NCBI GenBank assembly: GCA_016946835.1
Contig: JACVTC010000029.1
Location: forward strand, 132,001-196,000
DNA length: 64,000 nt
Reading direction: 5' to 3'
From: Neocallimastix lanati (nom. inval.)
Taxonomy: Eukaryota; Neocallimastigomycota; Neocallimastigomycetes; Neocallimastigales; Neocallimastigaceae
Shown here one piece after another: positions 1 through 12,015 of the stretch. How positions within the stretch are numbered: position 1 is the stretch's first letter; each line of letters begins with the position of its first letter. The notes below the pieces were generated by a model. It did no database searches. It saw only the letters and a program-made list of their open reading frames with translations, and had not been told where the DNA came from. The position numbers and the translations under genes were made by a program.

Positions 1-2340
1 ACCTTCAAAATTATATTTCGGATTAAATTGTTGATCGAAAAAGAATCTTGGATGGACTGGATTAATGAAGAAGTGATTTGGCCTGAGATAAATAAATCGT
101 TCAGATAACTCAGGAATTTTATCTAAAAATGTTTCAATATCATTTCGATTAAGCGTTTGACCGACAGTCTCAGGGAGTAAATCATAAGGATGAATCCAAT
201 GAACATTCTTATTTTTGGGATTTAACCATGGAAGTACCTCTTCTTGTTCCCCCTCGCCAATTATATAAATATCTCCTTTAAACCATGGTAAATAGAGATC
301 AATAGATCTCAAAGAATATCTTAATTCTTCTATTTCTCTTAATCTTGATTTTTTCATTTCTGTAAAATTTTTAAAAGAAGATTTATTTGAATCTTTTAAA
401 TAATCTTTATTTAAATAATTTTTCAACTTGTTTAATAATAAAAAATCATTAGATGGATTCGAATTCGTAGGAAAATTTAATGTATTTTCTAACAAATACA
501 CAATAGAAACAGATTTTGCCCATTGCCATTCCGATGTCAGATTTTCACCATGATAATTTTGAAGAAGATGAATTTCTTCCATTTCTTTTTCACTTACTTT
601 TTTCTTAGGACCAGAGAGTTCACTTTTTAATTGAATATAATTAGGTATCAAATCTTTCATTTTGTAGGTATGAATGACATCATTGAAAATTTTTATTTTC
701 GATTTATTATAGATGTCTTTTTTACTATTAGAAATATCTAAGGAAATATCATTAATAGCAGCTAATTTTGAATATAATTTATTTTCTAAAGAAATATAAT
801 CACTTTTTTCGAAGGATGAAGGCTCCGGATATTGTGTTAACATGAATTCTGTAATTTCATAAAGGGTTTGACTACTGGAATATTCATCATTCAAATTATA
901 AACAAGAATTTCAGGATGAGATTTAATAAGTTTAAAATTTTCTTTATTCCTCTTAGAATCATTTTTAATTTTACTATATTTTATATACTTATTAGTGATT
1001 TCTCCCTGAATAACACGAATGGAATAGTGTTGAATTGTTCGATTGACCGGTAGTCCAATAGTTCCTTCATATTTTCGTACTATTCCCTCCCCTCCCATTC
1101 TTAAAGGAAATTTTTCATTGGAAGTGGCATATTCTACAAAAGCATAATAGAGATAAAGTGTTTGAATTGAATAATGATTTCTAAATCGATCAGAGAGATT
1201 GCTTTGTAATTCCTTCTTAAATAATAAGCGAAAAGGTTCAAAGAGATCACGATAGAGAACATAGATACTATGATGAATATAAAAATATTTGAATTCTGAA
1301 TCAAAATATTTTTTAATGAGTTGATCCGTAAAATAACAATTCGTCAGAAACATTTTCTTTCCTTTTGAAATGAAATTTAAAATTGAATTCTGATAAACAT
1401 TTAATGTATTATTATTTTTGTAGATGATTGGAGAAAAGTTTCCATCATTAGAAAACAAGAAACTTGGATGAATATAATGATTTAACAAATAGTCGTCATT
1501 TAAATAGATAAATTTTTCTGTAATACCTGGAATTCTGTCAAGAAATAATTCAATTGTATTTGAATTGAAAGTTGGATAGACACCTTTTGGAAGTATGATT
1601 TCATGGTCAATAACTTTTATTCTTGGATTGTGAAGATTTAACCATTCAGGAATTTGATGACATGTGACAATGTAGATCATTCCCTGATGCCATGGCATAT
1701 ATTTTTCTAATGAACGAATTGAGTATTTTAATTCATCTGCTGAACGATCTCGACTACTGACATTATAGACACCCCCATTGTATTTTGCTTTCAAATTTTG
1801 AAAATTAATATCAGAGCCATCCACCCATGTATAAACTATTGATATATTTTTGACCCATTCCCATTCAGGTTCTATATCACTACCATTATACCGAAGTAAA
1901 TTTTCAAAATGATCATTATCTTCTAATTCTTTATTTGTAAATATTGAAGAATTATTTAGAATAGAATACTTTGAATTAATATTATATTTACTAAATATAT
2001 TTTTATTCCAATAATAATCATCTTTCCTTTGATTTATATTATTTTTTCTTGAATGATCATCGTTATGTAGATTTTTATTTATAAAATTTTCATTTTCAGT
2101 GTTAGAATTATAATTGGCATTTTTATTATTATTAAAACTTTTTTTATTGGTACTACCGTCAATTATAAAATTTGTAAAATCAATTTTATTATTATTGTTT
2201 GGATCGTCATTTATATTTTTATTATAGTTATATTCTTGATTTATAATAATATCATTATTGACAGAAGTTTCAGTAAGAACTAATCCCTGAATAGACTTTA
2301 TATTAAACCATAATATATAAAATATGAAAACCAATTTGAT
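1..2340 (-). CDS. Stealth-family sugar-phosphate transferase with two Stealth modules, 3' partial
   Basis: The minus frame is open from about 2538 to the left edge with no stop, so the C-terminus lies outside the window. Reading order: a hydrophobic signal-anchor (FIKLVFIFYILWF, about 2345-2300), an Asn-rich stalk (about 2280-1880), then a complete Stealth module with CR1 (SIVYTWVDGSD, near 1845), CR2 (ADELKYSIRSLEKYMPW, then IYIVTCHQIPEWLN, PTFNSNTIE and FIYLNDDYLL, 1740-1430), a CR3-like stretch and a CR4-like NLND near 885. A second module follows with a weak CR1 (SVSIVYLLEN, near 550) and a clear CR2 (EELRYSLRSIDLYLPWFKGD, near 325). In it the NDD of the first copy is replaced (FIYLRPNHFF), so it is probably not catalytic. 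Known Stealth enzymes, such as GlcNAc-1-phosphotransferase and cryptococcal Xpt1, move hexose-1-phosphate groups onto glycans. I infer a Golgi type II protein. No ATG precedes the anchor in frame; a short upstream exon is likely, so the start is unresolved. Confidence 0.8.
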   Translation of the reverse strand, partial: MKLVFIFYILWFNIKSIQGLVLTETSVNNDIIINQEYNYNKNINDDPNNNNKIDFTNFIIDGSTNKKSFNNNKNANYNSNTENENFINKNLHNDDHSRKNNINQRKDDYYWNKNIFSKYNINSKYSILNNSSIFTNKELEDNDHFENLLRYNGSDIEPEWEWVKNISIVYTWVDGSDINFQNLKAKYNGGVYNVSSRDRSADELKYSIRSLEKYMPWHQGMIYIVTCHQIPEWLNLHNPRIKVIDHEIILPKGVYPTFNSNTIELFLDRIPGITEKFIYLNDDYLLNHYIHPSFLFSNDGNFSPIIYKNNNTLNVYQNSILNFISKGKKMFLTNCYFTDQLIKKYFDSEFKYFYIHHSIYVLYRDLFEPFRLLFKKELQSNLSDRFRNHYSIQTLYLYYAFVEYATSNEKFPLRMGGEGIVRKYEGTIGLPVNRTIQHYSIRVIQGEITNKYIKYSKIKNDSKRNKENFKLIKSHPEILVYNLNDEYSSSQTLYEITEFMLTQYPEPSSFEKSDYISLENKLYSKLAAINDISLDISNSKKDIYNKSKIKIFNDVIHTYKMKDLIPNYIQLKSELSGPKKKVSEKEMEEIHLLQNYHGENLTSEWQWAKSVSIVYLLENTLNFPTNSNPSNDFLLLNKLKNYLNKDYLKDSNKSSFKNFTEMKKSRLREIEELRYSLRSIDLYLPWFKGDIYIIGEGEQEEVLPWLNPKNKNVHWIHPYDLLPETVGQTLNRNDIETFLDKIPELSERFIYLRPNHFFINPVHPRFFFDQQFNPKYNFEG

Positions 2341-2540
2341 AAAAATTGATTGGAATTTATATTGGCTAATAATTTTATTAAATAAAATATAACATAAAAT
2401 AAAACATAATGAATTAAAAATATTAAAAAAAATATATATAAAACAAAGAGATTTAGTAAGATATATATAATTAGTAATAAAATGATATATACCAAATTTA
2501 TTATAAGCTATACAAATTTTAATATTTAAATTATTACTTT

Positions 2541-4339
2541 ATTAAATATTTAATATGTAAATATTAAAATAATTTATAAAAACTAATTTAATTGAATCAT
2601 TACTTCAATATTTTTGAAATCATTGCTATTAGGTAAATTAATAAAATAATTTTTTTTCATAATCATTAAATTTAAAAGTAAAAAATATTAATATTTTAAT
2701 AATAAAAATAACATTCGTTCTTAACAAAGAGAAAAATATAACAAAAAAAAAATTTAGAAAAAAATGTAATTTTACTTCTACATAATTTATATTAGTTTAA
2801 AAATTTTTGAATAATAAATATAATAAATGATTAGATTAAAATTTAATAAAATTGTATATTTAAATAATTTTTATAAAAAGTTTAAATAATTTTTGTTTTT
2901 TATATTTAAAAAAATAATAAATTTTGAAATTTTATTTTTATGTAGTAAATTATTAATTTTATTTAAAAACTTAAGTATAATTAAGAATTTGTAATATTTT
3001 TTATTTTATTATAAAATATTTAGTTAAAATAAAATTTCAAAGAATATTAGATACTTTAAATAATGGATTTTTTATAATAAAATTTCAACTTATAAATTTT
3101 AAAATAAAAATATTTTAATTAAAAAAAAATATATTATCAAAGAAAAGTATTAATCATGATATATTATTTTTATAAAGATAAAGTATATTAAAATTTATTC
3201 AATATCTTTAAGGGTATTTATCATTCAAAATCTGTTATTTTAATTTATAGTCTTTTCACAAGATATTTATATAAAATATATTAAAATTAATAAAAATTAT
3301 AATATAATGTATTGAGAATAATCAATTTAATAAATATTATTATTATTTTTTATTGTTAAAATAAATATTTAGTCAATAAAATAAAAATTATAATATATTT
3401 AAAATATTTAATGTGATTCTTTTGAAATAAAAATATTTTTTAAAATTGTTATTGCTATAAATAAAATTAAAATTTAAATTAAAATATTATATAATTATAT
3501 TATTAAAAAATCATAATCTAATATTTGATCATAAAGCAATTTAATAATAATTTTTCTTTGTTTATAAATTATATTTATTTCAGTTTTTATATAATTATAA
3601 AATAATAATTATAATTAAGATTACTTTCATAAAAATTCATCAAATTTATAATTTAATTAATTCATTTTATTTTTATTTTAAAAGATTAAAAGTCTCAACT
3701 CCCCAGTTGACATATATTTCAATATTAAATTAATACATTTATTAATATCATAATAATATTTATATATACAAAAAAAATAAAATAATTAATTATTTGTTAT
3801 TATTTAAAAGAAAAATAATAAATAACTGTTAAAATTCAATTCTATTTAATTATGTGAAAATATAATAATAGAATGTAATTTAATATTATAAATTAATATT
3901 GTGTTTATGGTTAATTTAAAATGTGTATTATTTTAAAAGGTAAATTTTTATTTATTATATTTCTTTATTATATGAGAAGTTTGCATTTTATATCTCTTAA
4001 GATCATAAATTTTTTTATACATGTAAATATTATTTAATATATATTATAATTGGTTCATATGTATTAAACATTAATGGGTTTCTATTTTATCTCTTAAAAT
4101 TCCTTTTAAAATCTATATTTCTTTGAAATATATATTTGAATTTTTAATTTTATTTTAATTATGTATATTATTATTGATTCTCATATAATAATGAATTTCT
4201 AAATTTATCCATTAAAGTATTATTTATTATGTTTTTATTATTATTTTTATTAAAATCTTATTATTATTTCTATTATTAATATTAATATTATTATTAGTAT
4301 TATTATTATTATTTAATTGTTAATATTGTTATTATGGCT
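2541..4339. other. AT-only spacer with a primer-site relic
   Basis: No supported gene. The sequence is nearly pure A and T with many homopolymer runs. At about 3684-3711 on the plus strand there is a degraded copy of the copia primer-binding site found intact in elements A and C (GATTAAAAGTCTCAACT), so part of this spacer is an old LTR-element leader. The ATT-rich stretch at 4240-4310 may be the remains of an Asn-rich coding linker. Confidence 0.5.
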
Positions 4340-6080
4340 ATTGATTAAGTTTTTGCTGATATTTGGTGAGCAATATATATCATTAATATTTATTTCTTTA
4401 TCATAGATGTAATCTTTGAAATTACCTATAAATTCGGATATAAAAAATTGTCCATTTGTTAAAAAAATTTTTTCTTTGCGTTCTTTATTATTGTTGAGGA
4501 TATTTAACTAATTTGTTACATTTATTGAAGCATTAGAGTCAATGACCCAGCAAGTGACCAAGCTATTTCAATAATTTGAATCATTAAATGGATAATTATC
4601 AATATAATTTGCTTCTTGATTATAATTATCATTAAAGTCTTGAGAAAACATATCAGCATAATCAGTGCTATAATTGTTGTCCTTTTCAATTAAGTTTGCA
4701 TTTTTTTTTTGAATTATACATATTTTTATTTATGAATCTTTTCTTTGGTCGATGAAAATTATTTTTTAATGGTCTTCTATTTTTATTATGTTTATTTAAA
4801 TTTTTATTATTTTTATTTCTATATCAACATTCTTAAAAATAGGGTACTTTTACTCCATAATAATTGCATCAGCCATTCTTATTTTATTCTTTTTTTTTTT
4901 TTTTTTCATAATTTTGTATTTATTTTCGTTCTTTTTCTCATTAGTAAAAATTCTTTTGTCCACATTATTATGTGTAGAATTAACGTTGTTTTCTTTTAGG
5001 TTTAAGAACAAAATTACTAGGATAATGTCCTTTACATATGAACAGTATTCAGACTAATTTTGACTGTATTGAAAGACATTGATCCATCTTAAATCCTTTT
5101 GTAGACTGTGATTAAGAATACCAAGTTTAGTACTGTCATTGATATCATAATATATTTTTTCTAACTAAATTAGATCATTTTCTAAAGTAATAACAAATAT
5201 ATATAAGTGTCATCTTCTGGATTAAATCAAGAATTTCAATTTTATTTTTTAATTCTGATTTTCTTCTTCCTAAACTCTTTGTAAAAGTTCCTCGTAGAAT
5301 TTTCCAATTGGAAAAAGCGGTTTTCTCGTTACCTTCCATTAATTTTTATGTCGCTTCATCCAAGCTGTTGATGATAATCTATTTGGTTGTAATATCGTTC
5401 TAAATATTGACAGTACTCGTATTTTTGTCATATACAGGTGTATCCTCAAGTTTATCATAAAGGTTAATGGAAATGTCTTTCTTAATTTCTTTACGATTGA
5501 CCTTAAGACTTTATAATATTTTAAATATACTTGTAAAGTTCTGTATTGAATTTTTGATTCAAAAGTGCTATTTAAGTCATTTTTTTTAATTTATCTATAA
5601 TATGTTGCAGTTCAACCTTAAAATAATCATATTTTTCTTTTCATCAAATTTGATCTTTTCCAGCTTTGCTTTTAAATCATTTTTTCTTAATTGTTCGTTT
5701 TCATAAGGATGTCCTGAGTGACAGCCATACTTGATGTGCTGTATATCATTCAATCTCAAAAAATTTTATAAGAATTTTCTAATCATTCACTTAGTAATAA
5801 TATTATTATTTATATCAAGTTTATTTGTACCTAGATTATATATTAAAGATAATTGATTTTGAATATCTTCTAAATTCCTCTTGGTATCCTTTTTTTCAAA
5901 ATTTTTTCACTTTTCTTTAGTTAAATAAATTGTCAAATCATTAATGTTAAGGATACGAAACATATTTACTTTATGCTTCATGCAGGTGTTAGTGTTTAAT
6001 ACAATTTTATTGTTGAAATTCTCAGAATAAAATCGTTCATTATTTTATTTTGGTTGTGTGTATTTGTAATATAAATTTAG
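4340..6080 (-). mobile_element. copia relic: gag and protease region, broken
   Basis: Decayed minus-strand fragment of a Ty1/copia element. Recognisable pieces, from 5' to 3' on the minus strand, are the gag N-terminus (YSENFN near 6020, LNINDLTIYLTKEKW near 5930), the central gag region (NEKTAF near 5320, ELKNKIE near 5240) and the protease core (DSNASINVT near 4530). These align with the same regions of elements A and D in this window. No integrase or reverse transcriptase is joined to it. Many breaks; old. Confidence 0.7.
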
Positions 6081-6289
6081 ATTCAGATGGTGTCTAAATC
6101 TTTCAAATAGATTAAAATACAATACTAAATGAATTGAAATTATCATAAATAATAAAACTACAATATTTATTAATAAATCCAAAAACTTAGCATATAGATA
6201 TCAGAGTATATCATATAAGAGAATTATTAAAGAACAAAACAAAAAAAATGAAATTTGTATATTTAGAATGAAATTTAGTGGAACAGTTT

Positions 6290-6640
6290 ATAAAGTATCA
6301 ATTTAATACGTTAATGGATAAATTCAGAAATTCATTATTTACTAAAATAAAAAAACAAGATTATTATTCAATTCAAAAACATAAGATTTTAAGTATAAAT
6401 TTAATTAAGAAAGTAAAACTTGAGGGGGAATGTTAGAAATAAAATTATATCAAAAATATAATTAATATCACTTTTATATATGTTTTTAAAGATAAAAGAT
6501 TTGAATAAAATTGTGATATTTTATTTAACTTTCTCATACTAAATATCATAATATTTAATAAATTATATAATAAAATATATTTCAATATTTTATAATTTGG
6601 TTTGTTGTTTTATTTTTAATATATATAATATTACTTTTTA
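6290..6640 (+). mobile_element. copia relic: pol 3' end, polypurine tract and LTR
   Basis: The plus strand carries the very end of a copia pol (LMDKFRNSLFTK, near 6310-6345), then a polypurine tract (CTTGAGGGGGAA, about 6419-6433) and an LTR beginning TGTTAGAAATAAAA at 6434 and possibly ending near 6640. It is a 3'-end fragment lying head-to-head with the gag relic to its left. Broken and fairly old. Confidence 0.6.
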
Positions 6641-7183
6641 CATTAAAATAATAAAACTTAAATATATTTATATTTCTAAGAAATTTTTATCTAAAAAGAA
6701 TTATTAAAATTATGATTTTAATTTCAATTTAAGTTTTTTAGAATGAAAATAAAATCTAATCTTTATTGGAATATTTTTTTATACAGAAGTAAATTATTTT
6801 CGGGAAATATATAAATATTTAAGAAAAGATTTTTATTTAGGTAAATTTTATTATAAAAAATTAAGAATAAAATAGAATTGGCTTATTTTTTATTTATAAT
6901 TCTTATTTTTATATAATAAAATAAGATATACCCTTTAATTTATTTATTGTTTTAAAAAAAAGGAAAAAAAAAAAAATTAAATATTTTTTAGTATTAAGCC
7001 TTTTTTTTATACTAAGCAGAAAATATATATATAAAAATATATATATAAAAATATATATATTATTCTTAAATTTTTTATAATAATATTAATAAAATATATT
7101 AAAGGAAAGTCGGTTTTATTATATTTTTTTAATTTTTAATTTTTTATTTCTTATTCAAACATTTCCATTCAGTTTCTGATAAC

Positions 7184-10100
7184 ATGTTGGGTTGGAAATA
7201 TTTGAGGTAACTATTTCATAAATTATTGATAAAATATCATATGTGGAATATTTTTTTTTTTTTTTGAATTATTTAATGTATATATTTTTAAAATTAAGAT
7301 TTACTAATTTGTAATATTTATTATTTATTTTAAAATGTGCATATTATTATTGTTAAAATTAAAATTAATAGCCTTCTAGGATTAGTTATTATCCTAAATA
7401 TATTTACAGTCGAAGTTAAGGCCGACGATGAAATAACAAGTAAATAAAATAAAATAAGATAGATCTTATTTAATTCATAATAATAGAAATAGAAAGAAAA
7501 AATCATTTAAAAATAAATCAATACTTCAAATTATAATATATTGAAATACATTTTATTAAATATTTTATTAAGTATTATGATATTTAATATAAGAATATTA
7601 AATATAATAATTACGATTTTATTTAAATATAATATCTTTAAAAAATATACAACAAATATTAAATTATTTTATATATTATCGTTGATTAATATTAAATTAA
7701 TATAATATATTATAATAATTTTATTCCATGTATATTATAATTTCTAATTAAATAAATTATTTTATTTTATATATTTTTGACTGTTTTTTTTTTTTTTTTT
7801 ATTTTTTAATATTTGTCATTAAATTATTCTTTTTTTAAAGCTCTTCCACAGTGTGAAAGTCTTATTAGAGGTTCTGATTCTGGTTCTGGTGAAGAAACAT
7901 GTTCATTAGAAAATGATACACTTTGCCTTGATGGTTCAGTGTTAAAATATAGTGACTGTGACGAACCAGTTCAAGGATTGAGTGATAATGAATATATTAT
8001 TATAAATTGTATTGAAGATGAATGTGCCAAAATTATGGATAACGAAGAAATAGAAGAAGATGGATTATTAATATATCAATTTGGCAATAATAAAGTGACT
8101 CAAAAAAAGAGCTTTACATATTTAGATACTAATAAAAAGAAATTAATTACATGTAAAAGTAACGGGGCATGTTTATTAGAAACAAATGAAGGATACCACG
8201 TTAATGATGTTAGCAAATCCACAGTCACTGATAGTCCATTAATTAATATTGATAATGGTGATGCTACTCCAGTGGCTAATGTTCAACCAGGAAATACATA
8301 TGCTGGAGCTGATTATAAAGTTATTGAATGTAAAACTGTATCATCAATGGTGAAATGTACAGCCAGAGAAGGAAGATCGGGTGAGATCTTTGTTAATTCT
8401 GCAGGAACTGGCTTAGAGGATGCTTTAATTGAATGTAGTGAGGAACCACCAGTTGATGATGGTTCTGATTCTGGTAGTGGATCAGATGAAGAATTACCTG
8501 AAATGGATGTTTATTGTTATCCGAAGGAAGCAACACCAAAGGAGTATTATTTAAATTCTGGACTTAACAGAACTACCAAGCCATTAATTGAATGTAATGA
8601 TTCAAAATGTGAAGAAAAAGTAGGAGAATCTGGCGCTAATTATTTGAATGCAGCAAGAGATAATTTGACAGACGCAATCATTTTCTGTTCCAATAACAAG
8701 TGTGAAAAGCAAACTCCGGCTGGTGTTAATAAGTATTATGTAGGTAAGGATGGAGATGATGTTGATGGTTTAATTGAATGTTTAGCTGGTGAAGGATCAG
8801 AAGAAGATCAATGCCATTTAAAGTCAGCCTTTACCTCAGAAGGTTATTATTTGAATAGTGGTTACAACAAGTCTGTCAATCAAACTATCATTTGTGATTC
8901 TACTGAAGGTTGTAATGCTTTGAAGGTAGATCTTGGTTACTATGTCAATGCTGGAAATACCGAAAAGCCGATCATAAAATGTGAAAAGGAAGGTAATGAA
9001 TGTGTTGAGGAGGCTTCCTCAGCCTGTCCAGAAATCTCTAAAGCAGTTCCAGGAAATTATTGTTATGAAAGTGGTCAATTGAAATTCTTTACAGTCAATA
9101 ATTCTACAGCTATTACGGCTACTAGATCTGATAATATCTATGCTTATGCTATTATTCCAAGTTATGGATTCCCAGGTATTAAGACAGAAACAGGTTCCTT
9201 ATTCAAGATATCTCGTTTCTTCATCACACGTTACTATAAAAGTGGTATCATTATGCTTGATAAGAATGGCAAATTAGTAGATAGTTTAGATGGTGATACA
9301 TCGGACATTACGCTCTTTGACTGTAATGAAACCACCAAGAAATGTAACGAACGTGAAGGATGTACTTCTAATACATATATGTATGATTCAGAAAATTCAA
9401 AGGTTGTTTTTTGTAATGATGGCAAATTAGAATATGCCAAATTCACTGGTTATGTCGTTGATGCTAATCGTTTTGGTAGTGGTACTAAACATCCATACAT
9501 CATTCAATGTAAAGGAGGTGAAAATTGTATTAGTATAAAACCTAAAGTTTCTACTTATTATGAAAACAATGGATACGATTCTAATATAAATGGTTTAATT
9601 CAATGTAATAGTAATAATTGTATGACGGTCGCTGCCAAAGTTGGATACTATGTTGCCCATGGTGAAAATGAAAACGCAGGTATTATCAAGTGTACCTCTA
9701 TTACTAGCTGTTCTTATATTCAAGTCAAGAATAAGGTGAAATATGTCAATGCTGGATATGACAAGAAAAATAATGCCATCATTGATTGTTATCGTGGTAA
9801 ATGTAGTGTTGCTAAAGCCAAATCAGGATACTATCTCACTCATACCAGTACTCTTTTAATTCAATGTACTAGTCCAACTTCTTGTACTGAATTTACTCCA
9901 ACTGTCAATTACTATGATAACGCTGACTCCTCAGAAAGTAGTAACACCATTATTAACTGTGTCCAAAACAGTAATGTGGTCACTTGTTCCTCCGAAGCCA
10001 CAAACAATGGTTTCTATTTGTCTAGTATATCAAATGTTTTAATTCGTTGTAAGAATGGTCAAAAATGTAAAACTATTGTTGTAAAGAATGGTATCTTTAG

Positions 10101-12015
10101 AGGTGCTTTCAAGGGTCTCACTTCCAATAAACGTTCTGAAAATATTAAAAATATCCATGAACGTACTGATGACGATTTAGAGGAAGATGGAAAGATGGTC
10201 AACTTGAGAGACAATAATGATGATGCCTATGGTATTATTCGTTGTGTTGCAGGTAAATGTGCAGCTCTTTCAGCTAGTGAATTAGCAGCCATACCAATGT
10301 GTGAATTTAATAACAATAAATGTTACATCACTCTGGAGTATGCTATGACTAAAACTGCAACAACTTCAATTGCTGCTGGTAACATTTGTACTAATAATGA
10401 TCGTTCCGTCTTCTATTTCGCTACAGATACTGTTGTCGTTAAACCAAATGTTATTTCAGGTGTTACCTCTACTTATGTCTACACAACCACAAATACAAAT
10501 TGTCTTGAAGTCAATGATTCCTACAATGATATGTTCTTCACTGTCGGTTCCAATATTTACACTCTTGACCAAGGTAGTGTATTCCAATACTATGAAACCG
10601 GTTATTACTTCATCAATGTAGCTAAGAATACTCTTGTCGGAGGTAATGAAATTGATGCCTACAATGATGAAAATGTTAAGCTTTATCGCTGTAATGGAAA
10701 TAGTTGTAGTATCATTGATAAACCAGATTCAAACACGTATTATGCTGATGTAAATAAACGTATCTTGAAGTACAATGTCAATAATGATGTCTTTACTTTT
10801 GCCTATGAAAAGGATATTCTCTGTATCTTCTCCAACAACAAATGTACACCAAATGCTGATATGAAGGACCAAGAATTCTGTATCACATACAAGGGTGAAA
10901 TTGCTCTCACTACTACTGATATAAAGAATCGTGAAACTGGAGAATGCTATCGTGCCAATAGCATTAGTAACTACATTTACGGTTACTCTCAACATCTCTA
11001 TCATATGAACCAATTTGCTGCTGAAATGGTTGATCAAACTGGTTTCTATATTATCAGTCTCTCGACGAATACCACCGTTGTCAGTAAGAACTACAAGAAC
11101 AAGAATAATAGTATTGTGATTTATGGTTGTACCCTCTCCTCTTGTAAGGTCTATGAACCTCGTGAAGATACATACTACTACGATGCTCAAGCCAAGAACA
11201 TCTTAAGATATAGAAATGGTGTATGGAACTCTCCAAGCACTTCTGGTTTTGCCTATATCGCCTTAGATCCATTGAATACATATATTTACAAATTCGAAAA
11301 AGAAGGTGATGAAATCACTATTCAAGGTAAAGCTAATTTCGGTTACTACTACACGATTGATAATGAGATGTACAAATGTGACGAAGAAGATGGAGAATGC
11401 AAACTTATTGATAAAACTGGCTACTACTTTACTAATTCTGGTGAAGTTTACAGCTGTGTCTATGATTCTGAAGGATTAGAAGCCACTGAATGTGTTAGAA
11501 AGAATTGTGTCAGTGGACAATACTACTACATTGATGAGGCCTACTACCGCTGTGAAGTCAGCTCACTTCTGGTCCCTGTTGTTTCTCGTTACTGCTCCTA
11601 TGATGAAAATGTTGTTATGAACTTCCCACTTGCTTTAACTGAAGAATTGCCAGATAAAATTAAACAAGGTATTGATGATATTCAGAAGAATAACAACTCC
11701 ACAGCTGTCGTCAAACGTCGTGGTAAAAACTACCTTGAGTCCATCAGTGGTATCTTCACCAATTGTACTTACAATGTTGAAGAGACGAAATCCACTTTTG
11801 ATCTTGTCTGTCTTAATAACTATGTTGCTGTTGATGAAAAAACTGATGAAGTAAAGATCTGTAATGTGGATCAACTCGGTTATGTAGAATGTGTGGAAGA
11901 TGAAGAAAATCCAGAGAAGTGTACTATTAGTGAAGCCTTCCATTCCTGGAAACCATCACTCTTCCTGACGTTAGTTGTTCTTTTCTTTGGTGTTGTGATG
12001 AACGTATTCTTTTAA
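7184..12015 (+). CDS. Scaffoldin-like repeat protein, three exons
   Basis: Model: exon 1 7184-7206 (ATG), exon 2 7372-7439, exon 3 7841-12015; introns begin GTAACT and GTAAAT and end in AG, and phases agree, giving 1421 residues. The joined N-terminus is a signal peptide (MLGWKYLS joined to LLGLVIILNIF, cleavage likely after VKA). A contiguous frame alone has no ATG, which is why the small exons matter. The mature protein has some 15-20 degenerate units of about 25-35 residues with pattern G-Y-Y-x-N-x-G, (L/I)-I-x-C, then another Cys (clear at 8830-9010 and 9530-9910), acidic Ser/Gly linkers (SDSGSG), and a C-terminal hydrophobic anchor (SLFLTLVVLFFGVVMNVFF). This matches scaffoldins of anaerobic fungi, which display dockerin-bearing plant-wall hydrolases at the cell surface. 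It is much shorter than the giant scaffoldins. The family call rests on repeat style, and ligand binding is not shown. Confidence 0.72.
7490..7730 (-). mobile_element. Degraded solo LTR inside scaffoldin intron 2
   Basis: The stretch aligns in reverse orientation with the LTR at 6434-6640: shared blocks include AATATATTGAAATACATTTT and TAAGTATTATGATATTTA, in the same order. It lies wholly within intron 2 (7440-7840) of the scaffoldin-like gene and explains that intron's length. It is diverged, has no internal region and no clear target duplication. Confidence 0.5.

Noticed and set aside
2298-2495. Small hydrophobic minus-strand protein
   Set aside because: It begins with TTG, lies in AT-only sequence and overlaps the signal-anchor region of the Stealth gene in another frame.
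7813-7840. Start of the scaffoldin-like protein at a TTG codon
   Set aside because: TTG is not a usual eukaryotic start and the peptide there lacks a leader; the spliced ATG at 7184 gives a signal peptide with matching phases.
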